The notes under the pieces were generated by a model that saw only the letters and a list, made by a program, of their open reading frames with translations, made no database searches and had not been told where the DNA came from. A program made the translations under genes and the position numbers. Shown one piece after another: positions 6,748 to 12,917 of a stretch of DNA of 12,917 nt (position 1 is the stretch's first letter; each line of letters opens with the position of its first letter). Source of the DNA: Chloroflexota bacterium (GTDB taxonomy: Bacteria; Chloroflexota; Anaerolineae; Promineifilales; Promineifilaceae); contig QQUD01000067.1 in assembly GCA_008501785.1 (NCBI GenBank), positions 1 to 12,917 of the forward strand. Reading direction: 5' to 3'.

Positions 6748-7695
6748 GTGAAGATGTCTATTGTATTGGAGCAGAACGTTGTAACGGAAGCACAAACGTT
6801 TAGCACTGGCAGGGTAGTCGTTGTCATTCCTGCATTCAATGAAGAACGTTTTATTGGTAGTGTTGTTGTACAGGCAAAAAGTTATGCGGATACTGTCGTC
6901 GTTGTTGATGACGGGTCTAGCGATAAGACGGCTGATGTGGCGGTTGCCGCCGGGGCATTAGTTGTTCAACATGAAACAAACAAAGGGAAAGGGGGGGCGC
7001 TGAACACGGGCTTTTCCTATGCCCGTAATTTAGGTGCCGATGTTGTTGTCACAATTGATGCGGATGGGCAGCATGATGTAGAAGAAATTCTTGCAGTTGT
7101 TGAACCTGTTATCCGTCAACAAGCAGATATTGTGATTGGGTCACGGTATCTGGTTAACCGAAGTGAAGTGCCGCAGCATCGAATTTGGGGGCATTGGGCC
7201 TTCAATTTTTTGACAAATCAGGTGTCGGGAACGGCCGTTACCGACTCCCAAAGCGGATTCCGTGCATTTTCCCCTACTTCATTAGAAAAACTCTTTTTCA
7301 GTTCGGCCGGCTTTTCTGTTGAGTCAGAAATGCAGTTTATTGCGGGTGAGCATAATCTTAAGCTGGTAGAAGTCCCCATCACCATTTATTACCATGATGC
7401 GCCGAAACGTTCTGTATGGGCGCATGGATTGACGGTGCTGAATGGGGTGATGCGGCTGGCTGGACAATATCGACCTTTGTTGTTTTTTGGGTTGAGTGGT
7501 TTGGTGATGCTGCTATCTGGAATTGTCTGGGGCATGTGGGTGGCGAACATTTTCCGAACGACACAGCAATTAGCCATTGGATATGCGCTGATCAGCGTTT
7601 TGCTGTTTATTATTGGCAATATTGCGGTATCTACCGGAGTTATTCTACATTCGATCCGAAGCATGCTTATTAATATGACAGACAATCGGGTTTAG
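6748..7695 (+). CDS. Family 2 glycosyltransferase, DPM1/polyprenyl-phosphate sugar synthase-like, with two C-terminal membrane helices
   Basis: It probably transfers a sugar from a nucleotide-sugar donor to a polyprenyl-phosphate carrier at the inner leaflet. The GT-A domain spans roughly residues 22-220: VVVIPAFNEE (24-33), VVVDDGSSDKT (51-61), the NKGKGGALNTG loop (78-88) and the metal-binding DADGQHD (104-110). Later TDSQSGFRAF matches the DPM1/DPG-synthase group. Two hydrophobic helices follow (about 243-268 and 275-303), as in bacterial bitopic forms. The start is GTG 6748 (AAGGA at 6738-6742, spacing 5). ATG 6754 is a possible alternative that shortens the protein by two residues. It is the first gene of the operon and lies 11 nt before the next. 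A palindrome at 7230 encodes Thr-Ala-Val. Donor and acceptor are not determined. Confidence 0.9.
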   Translation: MKMSIVLEQNVVTEAQTFSTGRVVVVIPAFNEERFIGSVVVQAKSYADTVVVVDDGSSDKTADVAVAAGALVVQHETNKGKGGALNTGFSYARNLGADVVVTIDADGQHDVEEILAVVEPVIRQQADIVIGSRYLVNRSEVPQHRIWGHWAFNFLTNQVSGTAVTDSQSGFRAFSPTSLEKLFFSSAGFSVESEMQFIAGEHNLKLVEVPITIYYHDAPKRSVWAHGLTVLNGVMRLAGQYRPLLFFGLSGLVMLLSGIVWGMWVANIFRTTQQLAIGYALISVLLFIIGNIAVSTGVILHSIRSMLINMTDNRV

Positions 7696-7706
7696 GTGAG
7701 GTTGTT

Positions 7707-8810
7707 ATGTTAAACACATTGGTTTTTTCATCTTTAGCCACTCGTGCAGATTGGCAAAAACGGGCAAAAATCCCTACGGCTAGCGTGATTGTGGTGAACT
7801 ATAACGGCCGTTCACACCTCGACGTCTGCCTACAATCTGTTTTGGCACATAGCGGCCGCGATGTGGAGCTGATTCTGGTTGACAATCAATCGGATGATGG
7901 CAGTGCTGACTATGTGATTGACAACTATCCTCAGGTGCAGGTTATCAAAAATCAAAATAACGGATATGGTGCGGGAAATAATCTGGCAGCAACGGTTGCG
8001 CTGGGAACGTATCTTGTTTTTCTCAATCCAGATACCTGTGTGGCCCCTGGCTGGCTTGATTCGCTGCTGCTGCCCCTGGCTGTCAATGCAAACATCGGCA
8101 TGACCACCCCAAAAATTGCGCTCATGAATGATCCGCTGTGCTTGAATACGGCCGGAAATGATGTTCATGTTTCTGGCCTGACGCTGTGCCGGGGGATGGG
8201 GGAGTCGGTGGATGCGTTTGCGGAAACGGCCGTTGTCTCTGCCGTCTCTGGTGCAGCATTTGCGATGCGGCGTGAGTTGTTTGACCAGTTGGGCGGCTTT
8301 GATGCCGACTTTTTCCTCTACATGGAAGATACGGACCTTTCATTACGTGCGCAGTTGGCCGGTTTTAGCTGCTTGTACGTGCCGCAATCCGTCGTTTATC
8401 ACGATTACACTTTGCGAATGGGGCGACACAAAATCTTTTACCAGGAACTGAACCGCTATGTGATGCTGCTGAAAATTTGGCGATGGCGCACGCTCTTTGC
8501 GCTCATACCGGTGCTTTTGGCTGCAGAAATGATTACCTGGGCTTTCGTGCTGTTGAACGACCGGCAGCATTTTATGAACAAGTTCAAAGCATATACGGCG
8601 GTGTTGTCTAAGGTTCCGATGATTATTGTTAAGCGAAAAAGGACACAAATGAGTCGCCGTGTTCGAGATCGAGAATTATTGAATGGGTTGACGCATCAGT
8701 TGGCATTTGAGCAAACTGGACAAGGCACAACGACAAAGATAGCACATTACCTGTTTGATCCCATGTTTGGGTTTGTTCATTGGGTACTCTGTAATCTTGT
8801 GTGGTGGTGA
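7707..8810 (+). CDS. Family 2 glycosyltransferase, rhamnosyltransferase-like
   Basis: The 367-residue product is a GT-A enzyme resembling WbbL-type rhamnosyltransferases and the dTDP-sugar group. Motifs seen are SVIVVNYNGR (26-35), LILVDNQSDDGS, the NNGYGAGNN loop, FLNPDT in the DXD position, SGAAFAMRRELFDQLGGFD and FFLYMEDTDLSLRAQ (the ED general-base region). A C-terminal hydrophobic stretch (LFALIPVLLAAEMITWAFVL) may anchor it at the membrane. The first ~22 residues before the domain carry no recognised motif. AGGTGAGG precedes the ATG at a normal distance. The AACGGCCGTT palindrome at 7803 encodes the Asn-Gly-Arg of the conserved NYNG motif, and a second copy lies at 8225. Its place in the operon suggests it adds an early sugar after the initiating transferase. 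Sugar specificity is inferred only from overall resemblance. Confidence 0.9.
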   Translation: MLNTLVFSSLATRADWQKRAKIPTASVIVVNYNGRSHLDVCLQSVLAHSGRDVELILVDNQSDDGSADYVIDNYPQVQVIKNQNNGYGAGNNLAATVALGTYLVFLNPDTCVAPGWLDSLLLPLAVNANIGMTTPKIALMNDPLCLNTAGNDVHVSGLTLCRGMGESVDAFAETAVVSAVSGAAFAMRRELFDQLGGFDADFFLYMEDTDLSLRAQLAGFSCLYVPQSVVYHDYTLRMGRHKIFYQELNRYVMLLKIWRWRTLFALIPVLLAAEMITWAFVLLNDRQHFMNKFKAYTAVLSKVPMIIVKRKRTQMSRRVRDRELLNGLTHQLAFEQTGQGTTTKIAHYLFDPMFGFVHWVLCNLVWW

Positions 8811-8822
8811 GGAGCAATCATT

Positions 8823-9272
8823 ATGAAAATATGTCTTGTTTGCTCGCATGGCGGGCATTTAACCGAAACATTGCAAATTATGGAAGCTTTTGTTGGGCAC
8901 GACTGCTTTTTTGTCACCTATCACAGCAGCCGTGACAACACTGTTATGAGTTTAACGCGGGCCTATTTTACTCAAAATATTGGCATGAATGTTTGGCGTA
9001 TGGCCAAAGCAATGCTTTGGGCACCGACTATTTTGCGGCGTGAAAAACCGGATGTCATTTTGAGCCTAGGTGCAGAGATTGCACTGCCGTTTATGGTGTG
9101 GGGATGGCTGCTGCGTATAAGAACGATTTTTATTGAAAGCTGGTGCCGCACAGATGATCTTTCGTTAACAGGTCGATTGGTGATGCCGATTGTGGACCGA
9201 TTTTGGGTGCAATGGCCGCAATTGTTGACGATTTGCAGCGAAAAAGCAGAATGTCATGGAGCGGTCATATGA
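8823..9272 (+). CDS. Alg14/PssD-like membrane subunit of a two-part glycosyltransferase
   Basis: The 149-residue product corresponds to the N-terminal acceptor half of a split GT-B enzyme. It starts KICLVCSHGGHLTETLQIM, with the GGH(L)TE loop typical of Alg14, PssD and CpsF proteins. The segment EKPDVILSLGAEIALPFMVW and the nearby hydrophobic stretch (about residues 86-105) would bind the membrane and recruit the catalytic partner. FIESWCRTDDLSLTGRL matches the family 'ES..R..SLTG.L' segment. The stop overlaps the ATG of the next gene by 4 bp (ATGA), the usual arrangement for this heterodimer. GAGGAG lies 6 nt upstream of the start. No donor-binding domain is present, so it should be inactive alone. 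It has no AACGGCCGTT copy. Confidence 0.88.
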   Translation: MKICLVCSHGGHLTETLQIMEAFVGHDCFFVTYHSSRDNTVMSLTRAYFTQNIGMNVWRMAKAMLWAPTILRREKPDVILSLGAEIALPFMVWGWLLRIRTIFIESWCRTDDLSLTGRLVMPIVDRFWVQWPQLLTICSEKAECHGAVI

Positions 9273-9754
9273 TTTTTGTAACGGTGGGCACGCATGATGC
9301 AGGGTTTGATCGGTTGGTAACGGCCGTTGACCAACTCGCAACCACCTGGGATGAAAAAATCATCATCCAGCGCGGAAGTTCAACCTACGAGCCAATGTAT
9401 GCGACACATTTTAAATGGGCAACCAGCGAGGAAATGGAGCAGCTTACCGCAGATGCACGCGTCCTGATTACCCATGCAGCAGCTGGCGCAGTTATTTTAG
9501 GTTTGCAAAAACAAACCCCATTGATTGTGGTACCTCGTATAAAAAAATATGGTGAGCACATTGACGATCATCAATTGCAGCTCGCGAAAGCCGTGTCAGA
9601 ACAAGACAGAGCCGTTGCCGTGTTTGACCCCACCGCAAGCTCTCTGCGACACGCATTATCAACCATCAACAACTATCAAATTGGGTTACAGAATAATCTT
9701 CAATTGGTTAACGCTGTGCAGCAGCAGTTAACTGATTGGGAAACAGCTGTTTAA
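9269..9754 (+). CDS. Alg13/PssE-like catalytic subunit of the two-part glycosyltransferase
   Basis: The 161-residue product matches the C-terminal UDP-sugar-binding half of MurG/GT28 enzymes. It begins MIFVTVGTHDAGFDRLV, the standard PssE/Alg13 start. The donor-site region is LITHAAAGAVILGLQKQTPLI followed by VVPR and GEHIDDHQLQLAKAV. Family members usually read HAGAG; here the first glycine is alanine, a mild deviation. The frame is open upstream to 9203, but the start at 9269 is chosen because the family N-terminus begins exactly there, GGAG (9258-9261) lies 7 nt before it, and ATGA couples it to the preceding subunit. Together the pair would transfer a sugar (glucose, glucuronate, galactose or GlcNAc in known pairs) onto a lipid-linked acceptor at the inner membrane. 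Confidence 0.9.
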   Translation: MIFVTVGTHDAGFDRLVTAVDQLATTWDEKIIIQRGSSTYEPMYATHFKWATSEEMEQLTADARVLITHAAAGAVILGLQKQTPLIVVPRIKKYGEHIDDHQLQLAKAVSEQDRAVAVFDPTASSLRHALSTINNYQIGLQNNLQLVNAVQQQLTDWETAV

Positions 9755-9767
9755 AGGATTAAAACAA

Positions 9768-10934
9768 ATGCGTATTGGAATGGTCATGTCATTACCTTTT
9801 CCCCCACGCGAAGGAATGGGGTTCTACGTTTGGAATTTATCACGTTACTTAACCAAGCAAGGTCATACCGTGCATATTATTACGCGGGGCGGCGCTAAGG
9901 AGACGCAGCATGAGTGCGTCGATGGTATTCATATCTGGCGGCCTGCCTTTTTACCTGTGTATCCCATACATGTTCATTTGCATGGGGTATTTGTTGATAG
10001 ACTGGTACAGCAGTTAGAAGGTAAAATCGATCTTTTTCATTTGCACACACCGCTGGTCAAGCAACTGAACACAAGACGCCCCACACTGGTAACGGTGCAT
10101 ACACCAATGAAAGCGGATACCGGTTCGATTCCTGTCACAAACTTGCTAGGGTTGTTGATACGGTTGCAGGCTCCGGTGAGCTACCAGCTTGAGAAGGGTA
10201 TTTTTGCAAAGGCTGGTGCGATAACGGCCGTTGCCAGCAGCGTCGCGCAAGAATTAGGAGCTTATGCAATTGATGCCCGTTCTGTGCATGTTTTAGGAAA
10301 TGGTGTTGATACAGAACAATTTTCCCCTGTCCCATTTGACGTAAACAAGAAATATCCATACTTTTTGACTGTTGGTCGATTAGCGCCACGAAAGGGATTG
10401 AAGGATTTATTGAAATGTGCCGCCATTGTCCACAAAAAATACCCAGACTATCGGTTTTTAATTGCTGGCGAAGGTCCGCTGCAAAGTGAACTTGAACATG
10501 AAATTCGCGAGCTAAATTTACTCAACTGTGTCAAGCTGTTGGGACATGTTGAGGATCGCAAACGGCTCATCAATTTGTACCGAGGGGCGACCGGATATGC
10601 CCATGCTGCTCATTATGAAGGATTGCCAACGGCTTTGCTTGAGGCAATGTCTTGCGGGCGTCCGGTGGTGACAACGGCCGTTAGTGGCGCATTGGATGTG
10701 ATTCAACATGGTGAAAATGGTTTATTAGTGCCTGCACATGCACCAGCGGAAATGGCTAAAGCTGTGGAACATCTTATCACGCAGCCATCATTTGCAGCCA
10801 CGATGGGTAAATTTGCCCACAAAACGATTGAAAATCGTTACTCCTGGCATGTGATTAGCCGCAACTATGTGGCGTGTTACGAATCTTTGCTGCAACAAAC
10901 GGCTTCTAATCATGAGGTGCTGGCAAATGCGTGA
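9768..10934 (+). CDS. Family 4 glycosyltransferase (GT-B)
   Basis: The 388-residue product has the two Rossmann domains of GT4 retaining transferases. N-terminal acceptor domain: RIGMVMSLPFPPREGMGFYV with the glycine-rich loop, then LFHLHTPLV and LVTVHTPM. C-terminal donor domain: GNGVDTEQFSP, FLTVGRLAPRKGLKDLL, FLIAGEGPL and the E-x7-E motif intact as Glu284 and Glu292 (EGLPTALLE), followed by AMSCGRPVVTT. It starts 13 nt after the Alg13-like gene with AAAGGA upstream and overlaps the next gene by 8 bp. Palindromes at 10223 and 10673 both encode Thr-Ala-Val, the second beside the donor-site loop. It likely adds a hexose to the growing glycan. The donor and linkage are not predictable here. 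Confidence 0.92.
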   Translation: MRIGMVMSLPFPPREGMGFYVWNLSRYLTKQGHTVHIITRGGAKETQHECVDGIHIWRPAFLPVYPIHVHLHGVFVDRLVQQLEGKIDLFHLHTPLVKQLNTRRPTLVTVHTPMKADTGSIPVTNLLGLLIRLQAPVSYQLEKGIFAKAGAITAVASSVAQELGAYAIDARSVHVLGNGVDTEQFSPVPFDVNKKYPYFLTVGRLAPRKGLKDLLKCAAIVHKKYPDYRFLIAGEGPLQSELEHEIRELNLLNCVKLLGHVEDRKRLINLYRGATGYAHAAHYEGLPTALLEAMSCGRPVVTTAVSGALDVIQHGENGLLVPAHAPAEMAKAVEHLITQPSFAATMGKFAHKTIENRYSWHVISRNYVACYESLLQQTASNHEVLANA

Positions 10935-12132
10935 AGCCCGCAGCCATAAATCGGTTTGTCTGGTCACAGGTGGTTTCGATGCGCGTCATCTGCGATTACA
11001 GCCGTGGCGTTATTTGAGCGAAGTTGCCAATCAGCTGCGACGGCAAGGGCATCAAGTGACAGTGATTACGGATGGGGGGACGGGAGAAACGGCCGTTTCT
11101 GACCCAAACCTGCATCGAATTCCATCTGTCAGCAATCCGCAGTGGCAAAAAAATTGGCAGCTCACACAAACGATTGCCGCTGTTCAGCCAGATGTCGTCT
11201 TGTGGCATATCGGGTTGACCAGTTTTTTGCATCAGCGACTTGACCCAGGTTTGGATGTGCCGGTCGTTGGGATTTTTACAAGCCCTCTTTATGAGAAGGC
11301 GGACCTGGCACGAATTGGTGTGCGTCGGCTTGTGGTGGAACGTCAATTAAGCGGCATCCACACGGTTGGTACGCTGCTGCCGAAGCGGTTGCTGCGCCAA
11401 ATGGCGTCTCAAAATGAACGGTTAGAACAGCTTGTGGTGCAAACGCATACAACAAGCTATCAATTGCAAAAATCTCAATTGAGCAGCTTGCCTATTTCGG
11501 TGATTGCGCCCGGTGTGGATGAGGTGTGGAAAAACGGCCGTTCTACTCACAACACTCAACTGCGACAAAAATTAGGGTATGGACAGTCTGACATGGTGGT
11601 GCTCTATTTTGGTTCTCCGGCACCATTGCGCGGATTGCATACGCTGATTAAGGCGGTGCAGCGGGTGGGAACGGCCGTTCCCGCACTCAAACTTCTCATT
11701 TTGAGCCGCCGCCATGCCGATGAATTGATGGCAGAAGATGCCAGCCTGCGCCATTTGCTCAATGAGCAAACCATGCAGGGGCGTAGTCAGATTATCAGCG
11801 GCTATTTAGCCCCCGAAAACCTAGTGGATCACATCGCGGCAGCAGACATTGTGGCGCTGCCTTTTGAATTGGTGCCGTCAGATGCGCCGTTGAGTTTGTT
11901 AGAAGCGAAGGCGTTGGGCAAGCCGGTAGTCACGACCCAAATTGCCTGTTTGCCGGAACTGGTTGCGGATGGATCACATTATCTAGCACAGCCAGCGAAT
12001 GAGGTGTCTTTGGCGAACAGCTTGACGGAGGCGGTTTTGGCGCTGCGTGCAAACAATCAAATCAAGCAGCCTTCCGTTCGTGGATGGCAGCAGGTAGGAG
12101 TGGAATGGTCACAATTAATTCAAACGATGTAG
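10927..12132 (+). CDS. Second family 4-like glycosyltransferase with an altered E-x7-E motif
   Basis: The 401-residue product starts MREARSHKSVCLVTGGFD and shows a GT-B layout: an N-terminal domain with RYLSEVANQLRRQGHQVTVI, a linker APGVDEVW, and a donor domain with VVLYFGSPAPLRGLHTLI, ISGYLAPENL and DIVALPFELVPSDAPLSLLE. The second glutamate of the GT4 motif is Glu326, but the position eight residues before it is Ser318 (Asp319 adjacent) rather than Glu. The nearest upstream Glu is Glu314. An alternative start at 10867 is rejected because GAGGTG (10914-10919) is spaced for ATG 10927 and the extra residues have no family character. It overlaps the upstream stop by 8 bp. Three palindromes lie within it (11088, 11533, 11670). 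It could be active with a variant site or act as a scaffold. Confidence 0.85.
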   Translation: MREARSHKSVCLVTGGFDARHLRLQPWRYLSEVANQLRRQGHQVTVITDGGTGETAVSDPNLHRIPSVSNPQWQKNWQLTQTIAAVQPDVVLWHIGLTSFLHQRLDPGLDVPVVGIFTSPLYEKADLARIGVRRLVVERQLSGIHTVGTLLPKRLLRQMASQNERLEQLVVQTHTTSYQLQKSQLSSLPISVIAPGVDEVWKNGRSTHNTQLRQKLGYGQSDMVVLYFGSPAPLRGLHTLIKAVQRVGTAVPALKLLILSRRHADELMAEDASLRHLLNEQTMQGRSQIISGYLAPENLVDHIAAADIVALPFELVPSDAPLSLLEAKALGKPVVTTQIACLPELVADGSHYLAQPANEVSLANSLTEAVLALRANNQIKQPSVRGWQQVGVEWSQLIQTM

Positions 12133-12806
12133 CGGTGGGGGAGAAACGGCCGTTGTTCATCTATATCACCGGCTGCGACGGCACAGGCAAAAGCACCCAG
12201 GCAGAACTGCTTCTGCAACAACTTGAAGCTGTTGGGGCGACTCCGCGTCATCTTTGGCTGCGTTTTCCATTTTTATTTAGTTTGCCGCTGTTGGCTTATG
12301 CACGATGGCGGGGTATGAGCTGGTATGAAGATACCGGCAGTGTGCGGCATGGTTATTGGGATTTTCGTGATTCGCTGTTGATGCGCTGGGTGTTTCCCTG
12401 GGTACTACTGCTCGATGCGTCGTTGGCGGCGCTGCGGAAAGTGTATTTACCACTGTGGCGTGGCGAAGACATTGTGTGTGAGCGATTTGTGCTGGACATG
12501 TTGGTTGACATGGCGCTGGCGTTTGATGACGAAAGTTTACATCAGCAGCTACCAGGTAGACTTTACCAGCGCTTGCTGCCGAATGAGACCCAAATCATTT
12601 TGCTAGACCTAGATGCGCCAACGATTCGAGAACGGCGCGCAGATATGGTCTTTGACCGGCGACTGGATGCTCGATTAAGTGCATTTCGTCGTATTGCTGC
12701 CGATTATGATTTGCTGATGCTTTCCAACACATTACCAGTGGCAGACATCGGCTCAGATATTTGGAAACGGATAGGAACGGATTATGAATGGAGAAAAAGC
12801 ACCTGA
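12105..12806 (+). CDS. Thymidylate-kinase-like P-loop phosphotransferase in the glycan operon
   Basis: The 233-residue product has a Walker A of the TMPK/deoxynucleoside-kinase type, GCDGTGKST (residues 23-31), a CERF segment at 125-128 where TMPKs have DRY/DRF, and an arginine-rich lid-like stretch (RERRADMVFDRRLDAR). It departs from housekeeping thymidylate kinase by two tryptophan- and leucine-rich hydrophobic stretches (about 54-68, FPFLFSLPLLAYARW, and 95-110, WVFPWVLLLDASLAAL), which suggest membrane contact. The start at 12105 has AGGAG (12096-12100) at spacing 4; an in-frame ATG at 12084 lacks such support. It overlaps the preceding gene by 28 bp and the next by 23 bp, so it belongs to the operon. 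The substrate could be a nucleotide, a sugar or a lipid-linked intermediate. I do not assign one. Confidence 0.75.
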   Translation: MVTINSNDVAVGEKRPLFIYITGCDGTGKSTQAELLLQQLEAVGATPRHLWLRFPFLFSLPLLAYARWRGMSWYEDTGSVRHGYWDFRDSLLMRWVFPWVLLLDASLAALRKVYLPLWRGEDIVCERFVLDMLVDMALAFDDESLHQQLPGRLYQRLLPNETQIILLDLDAPTIRERRADMVFDRRLDARLSAFRRIAADYDLLMLSNTLPVADIGSDIWKRIGTDYEWRKST

Positions 12807-12917
12807 CTTTACAAATAAATATGCACAAAGTGCTGAGCTGAAAATAGTTCGTTGGCTGATGTCTTGGACGATTGTGGGTGTTGCGCTTCACTGGCTGTTC
12901 CAATCTATGCTTTACAT
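12784..12917 (+). CDS. Membrane protein, N-terminal fragment (runs off right edge)
   Basis: The frame is open from ATG 12784 to the window end (44 codons). It starts MNGEKAPDFTNKYAQSAELK, followed by a hydrophobic segment IVRWLMSWTIVGVALHWLF that looks like a first transmembrane helix. AGGA (12773-12776) is 7 nt upstream, and the gene overlaps the kinase stop by 23 bp. In such operons the next gene is often a polymerase, flippase or ligase, but too little is visible to choose. Confidence 0.65.
   Translation, partial: MNGEKAPDFTNKYAQSAELKIVRWLMSWTIVGVALHWLFQSMLY

Larger units (their letters stand above)
1..12154. repeat. Highly iterated palindrome AACGGCCGTT, dispersed
   Basis: Exact 10-bp copies begin at 2569, 3483, 4591, 6238, 7230, 7803, 8225, 9319, 10223, 10673, 11088, 11533, 11670 and 12145 (14 sites). 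Copies with 9 of 10 bases begin at 1, 4876, 5173, 5836, 5909 and 6219, and an 8/10 copy at 5041. Of 25 CGGCCG hexamers counted by eye, 14 have the full AA...TT flanks. Within genes the exact copies are read as Thr-Ala-Val (nine), Asn-Gly-Arg (two) and Lys-Arg-Pro (two), so the conservation is at the DNA level. One copy is in the non-coding riboswitch leader. No copy lies between 11 and 2568. Confidence 0.93.

Noticed and set aside
9203..9268. Longer N-terminus for the Alg13-like subunit
   Set aside because: The 22 extra residues overlap the Alg14-like gene and have no family match. ATG 9269 has GGAG at ideal spacing and the conserved MIFVTVGTH start.
10867..10926. Longer N-terminus for the second GT4
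   Set aside because: The 20 extra residues are Cys/Arg-rich shadow coding from the upstream gene, and a good ribosome binding site points to 10927.

Overview
The window is bacterial chromosomal DNA of moderate G+C content (about half, judged by eye). Genes are tightly packed with Shine-Dalgarno starts. There is a tandem glycine riboswitch, a single-chain GcvP, and a block of cell-surface glycan genes. The organism cannot be named from sequence alone. The gene complement plus two kinds of dispersed repeat (a 10-bp palindrome and heptanucleotide hairpins) would suit a free-living, repeat-rich lineage such as Chloroflexota or a cyanobacterium-like bacterium. That placement is a guess.

Layout. 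Positions 1-495 (minus) hold the N-terminal membrane part of a large spermidine-synthase-like protein that runs off the left edge. After about 350 bp with no supported gene comes a small four-helix membrane protein (846-1241, plus) ending at a strong hairpin terminator. It converges on a branch-1-type nitrilase (1384-2349, minus). The nitrilase diverges from the glycine cleavage region: tandem promoter candidates, a two-aptamer glycine riboswitch with a terminator-type expression platform (2571-2876), gcvH (2917-3303) and gcvP (3416-6364), closed by a hairpin plus U-tract (6417-6452). No gcvT lies in the window. From 6748 to the right edge runs a co-directional glycan operon: a DPM1-like GT2, a rhamnosyltransferase-like GT2, an Alg14/Alg13-like split glycosyltransferase pair, two GT4 enzymes, a thymidylate-kinase-like P-loop protein, and the start of a membrane protein. 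Gaps are at most 13 bp or the genes overlap, so they are probably co-transcribed and build a lipid-linked surface polysaccharide or glycolipid.

How it works together. Glycine binding to the riboswitch would favour read-through into gcvH and gcvP, giving the lipoyl carrier and the decarboxylase of glycine cleavage. The right half would charge a lipid carrier and extend it stepwise with sugars.

Two non-genic signals stand out. First, the perfect palindrome AACGGCCGTT occurs 14 times exactly, plus six 9/10 matches. It appears in coding and non-coding DNA and in all three reading frames, where roughly 0.01 copies are expected. This is a highly iterated palindrome comparable in kind to cyanobacterial HIP1 but with a different sequence. 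Second, a heptad-built inverted repeat (GATTACC / GGTAATC units) occurs twice. One copy lies inside the first glycine aptamer, where it replaces the short P3a hairpin with an 87-nt one. The other separates gcvH from gcvP. The CGGCCG core of one palindrome copy also forms most of the 5' strand of riboswitch stem P1.
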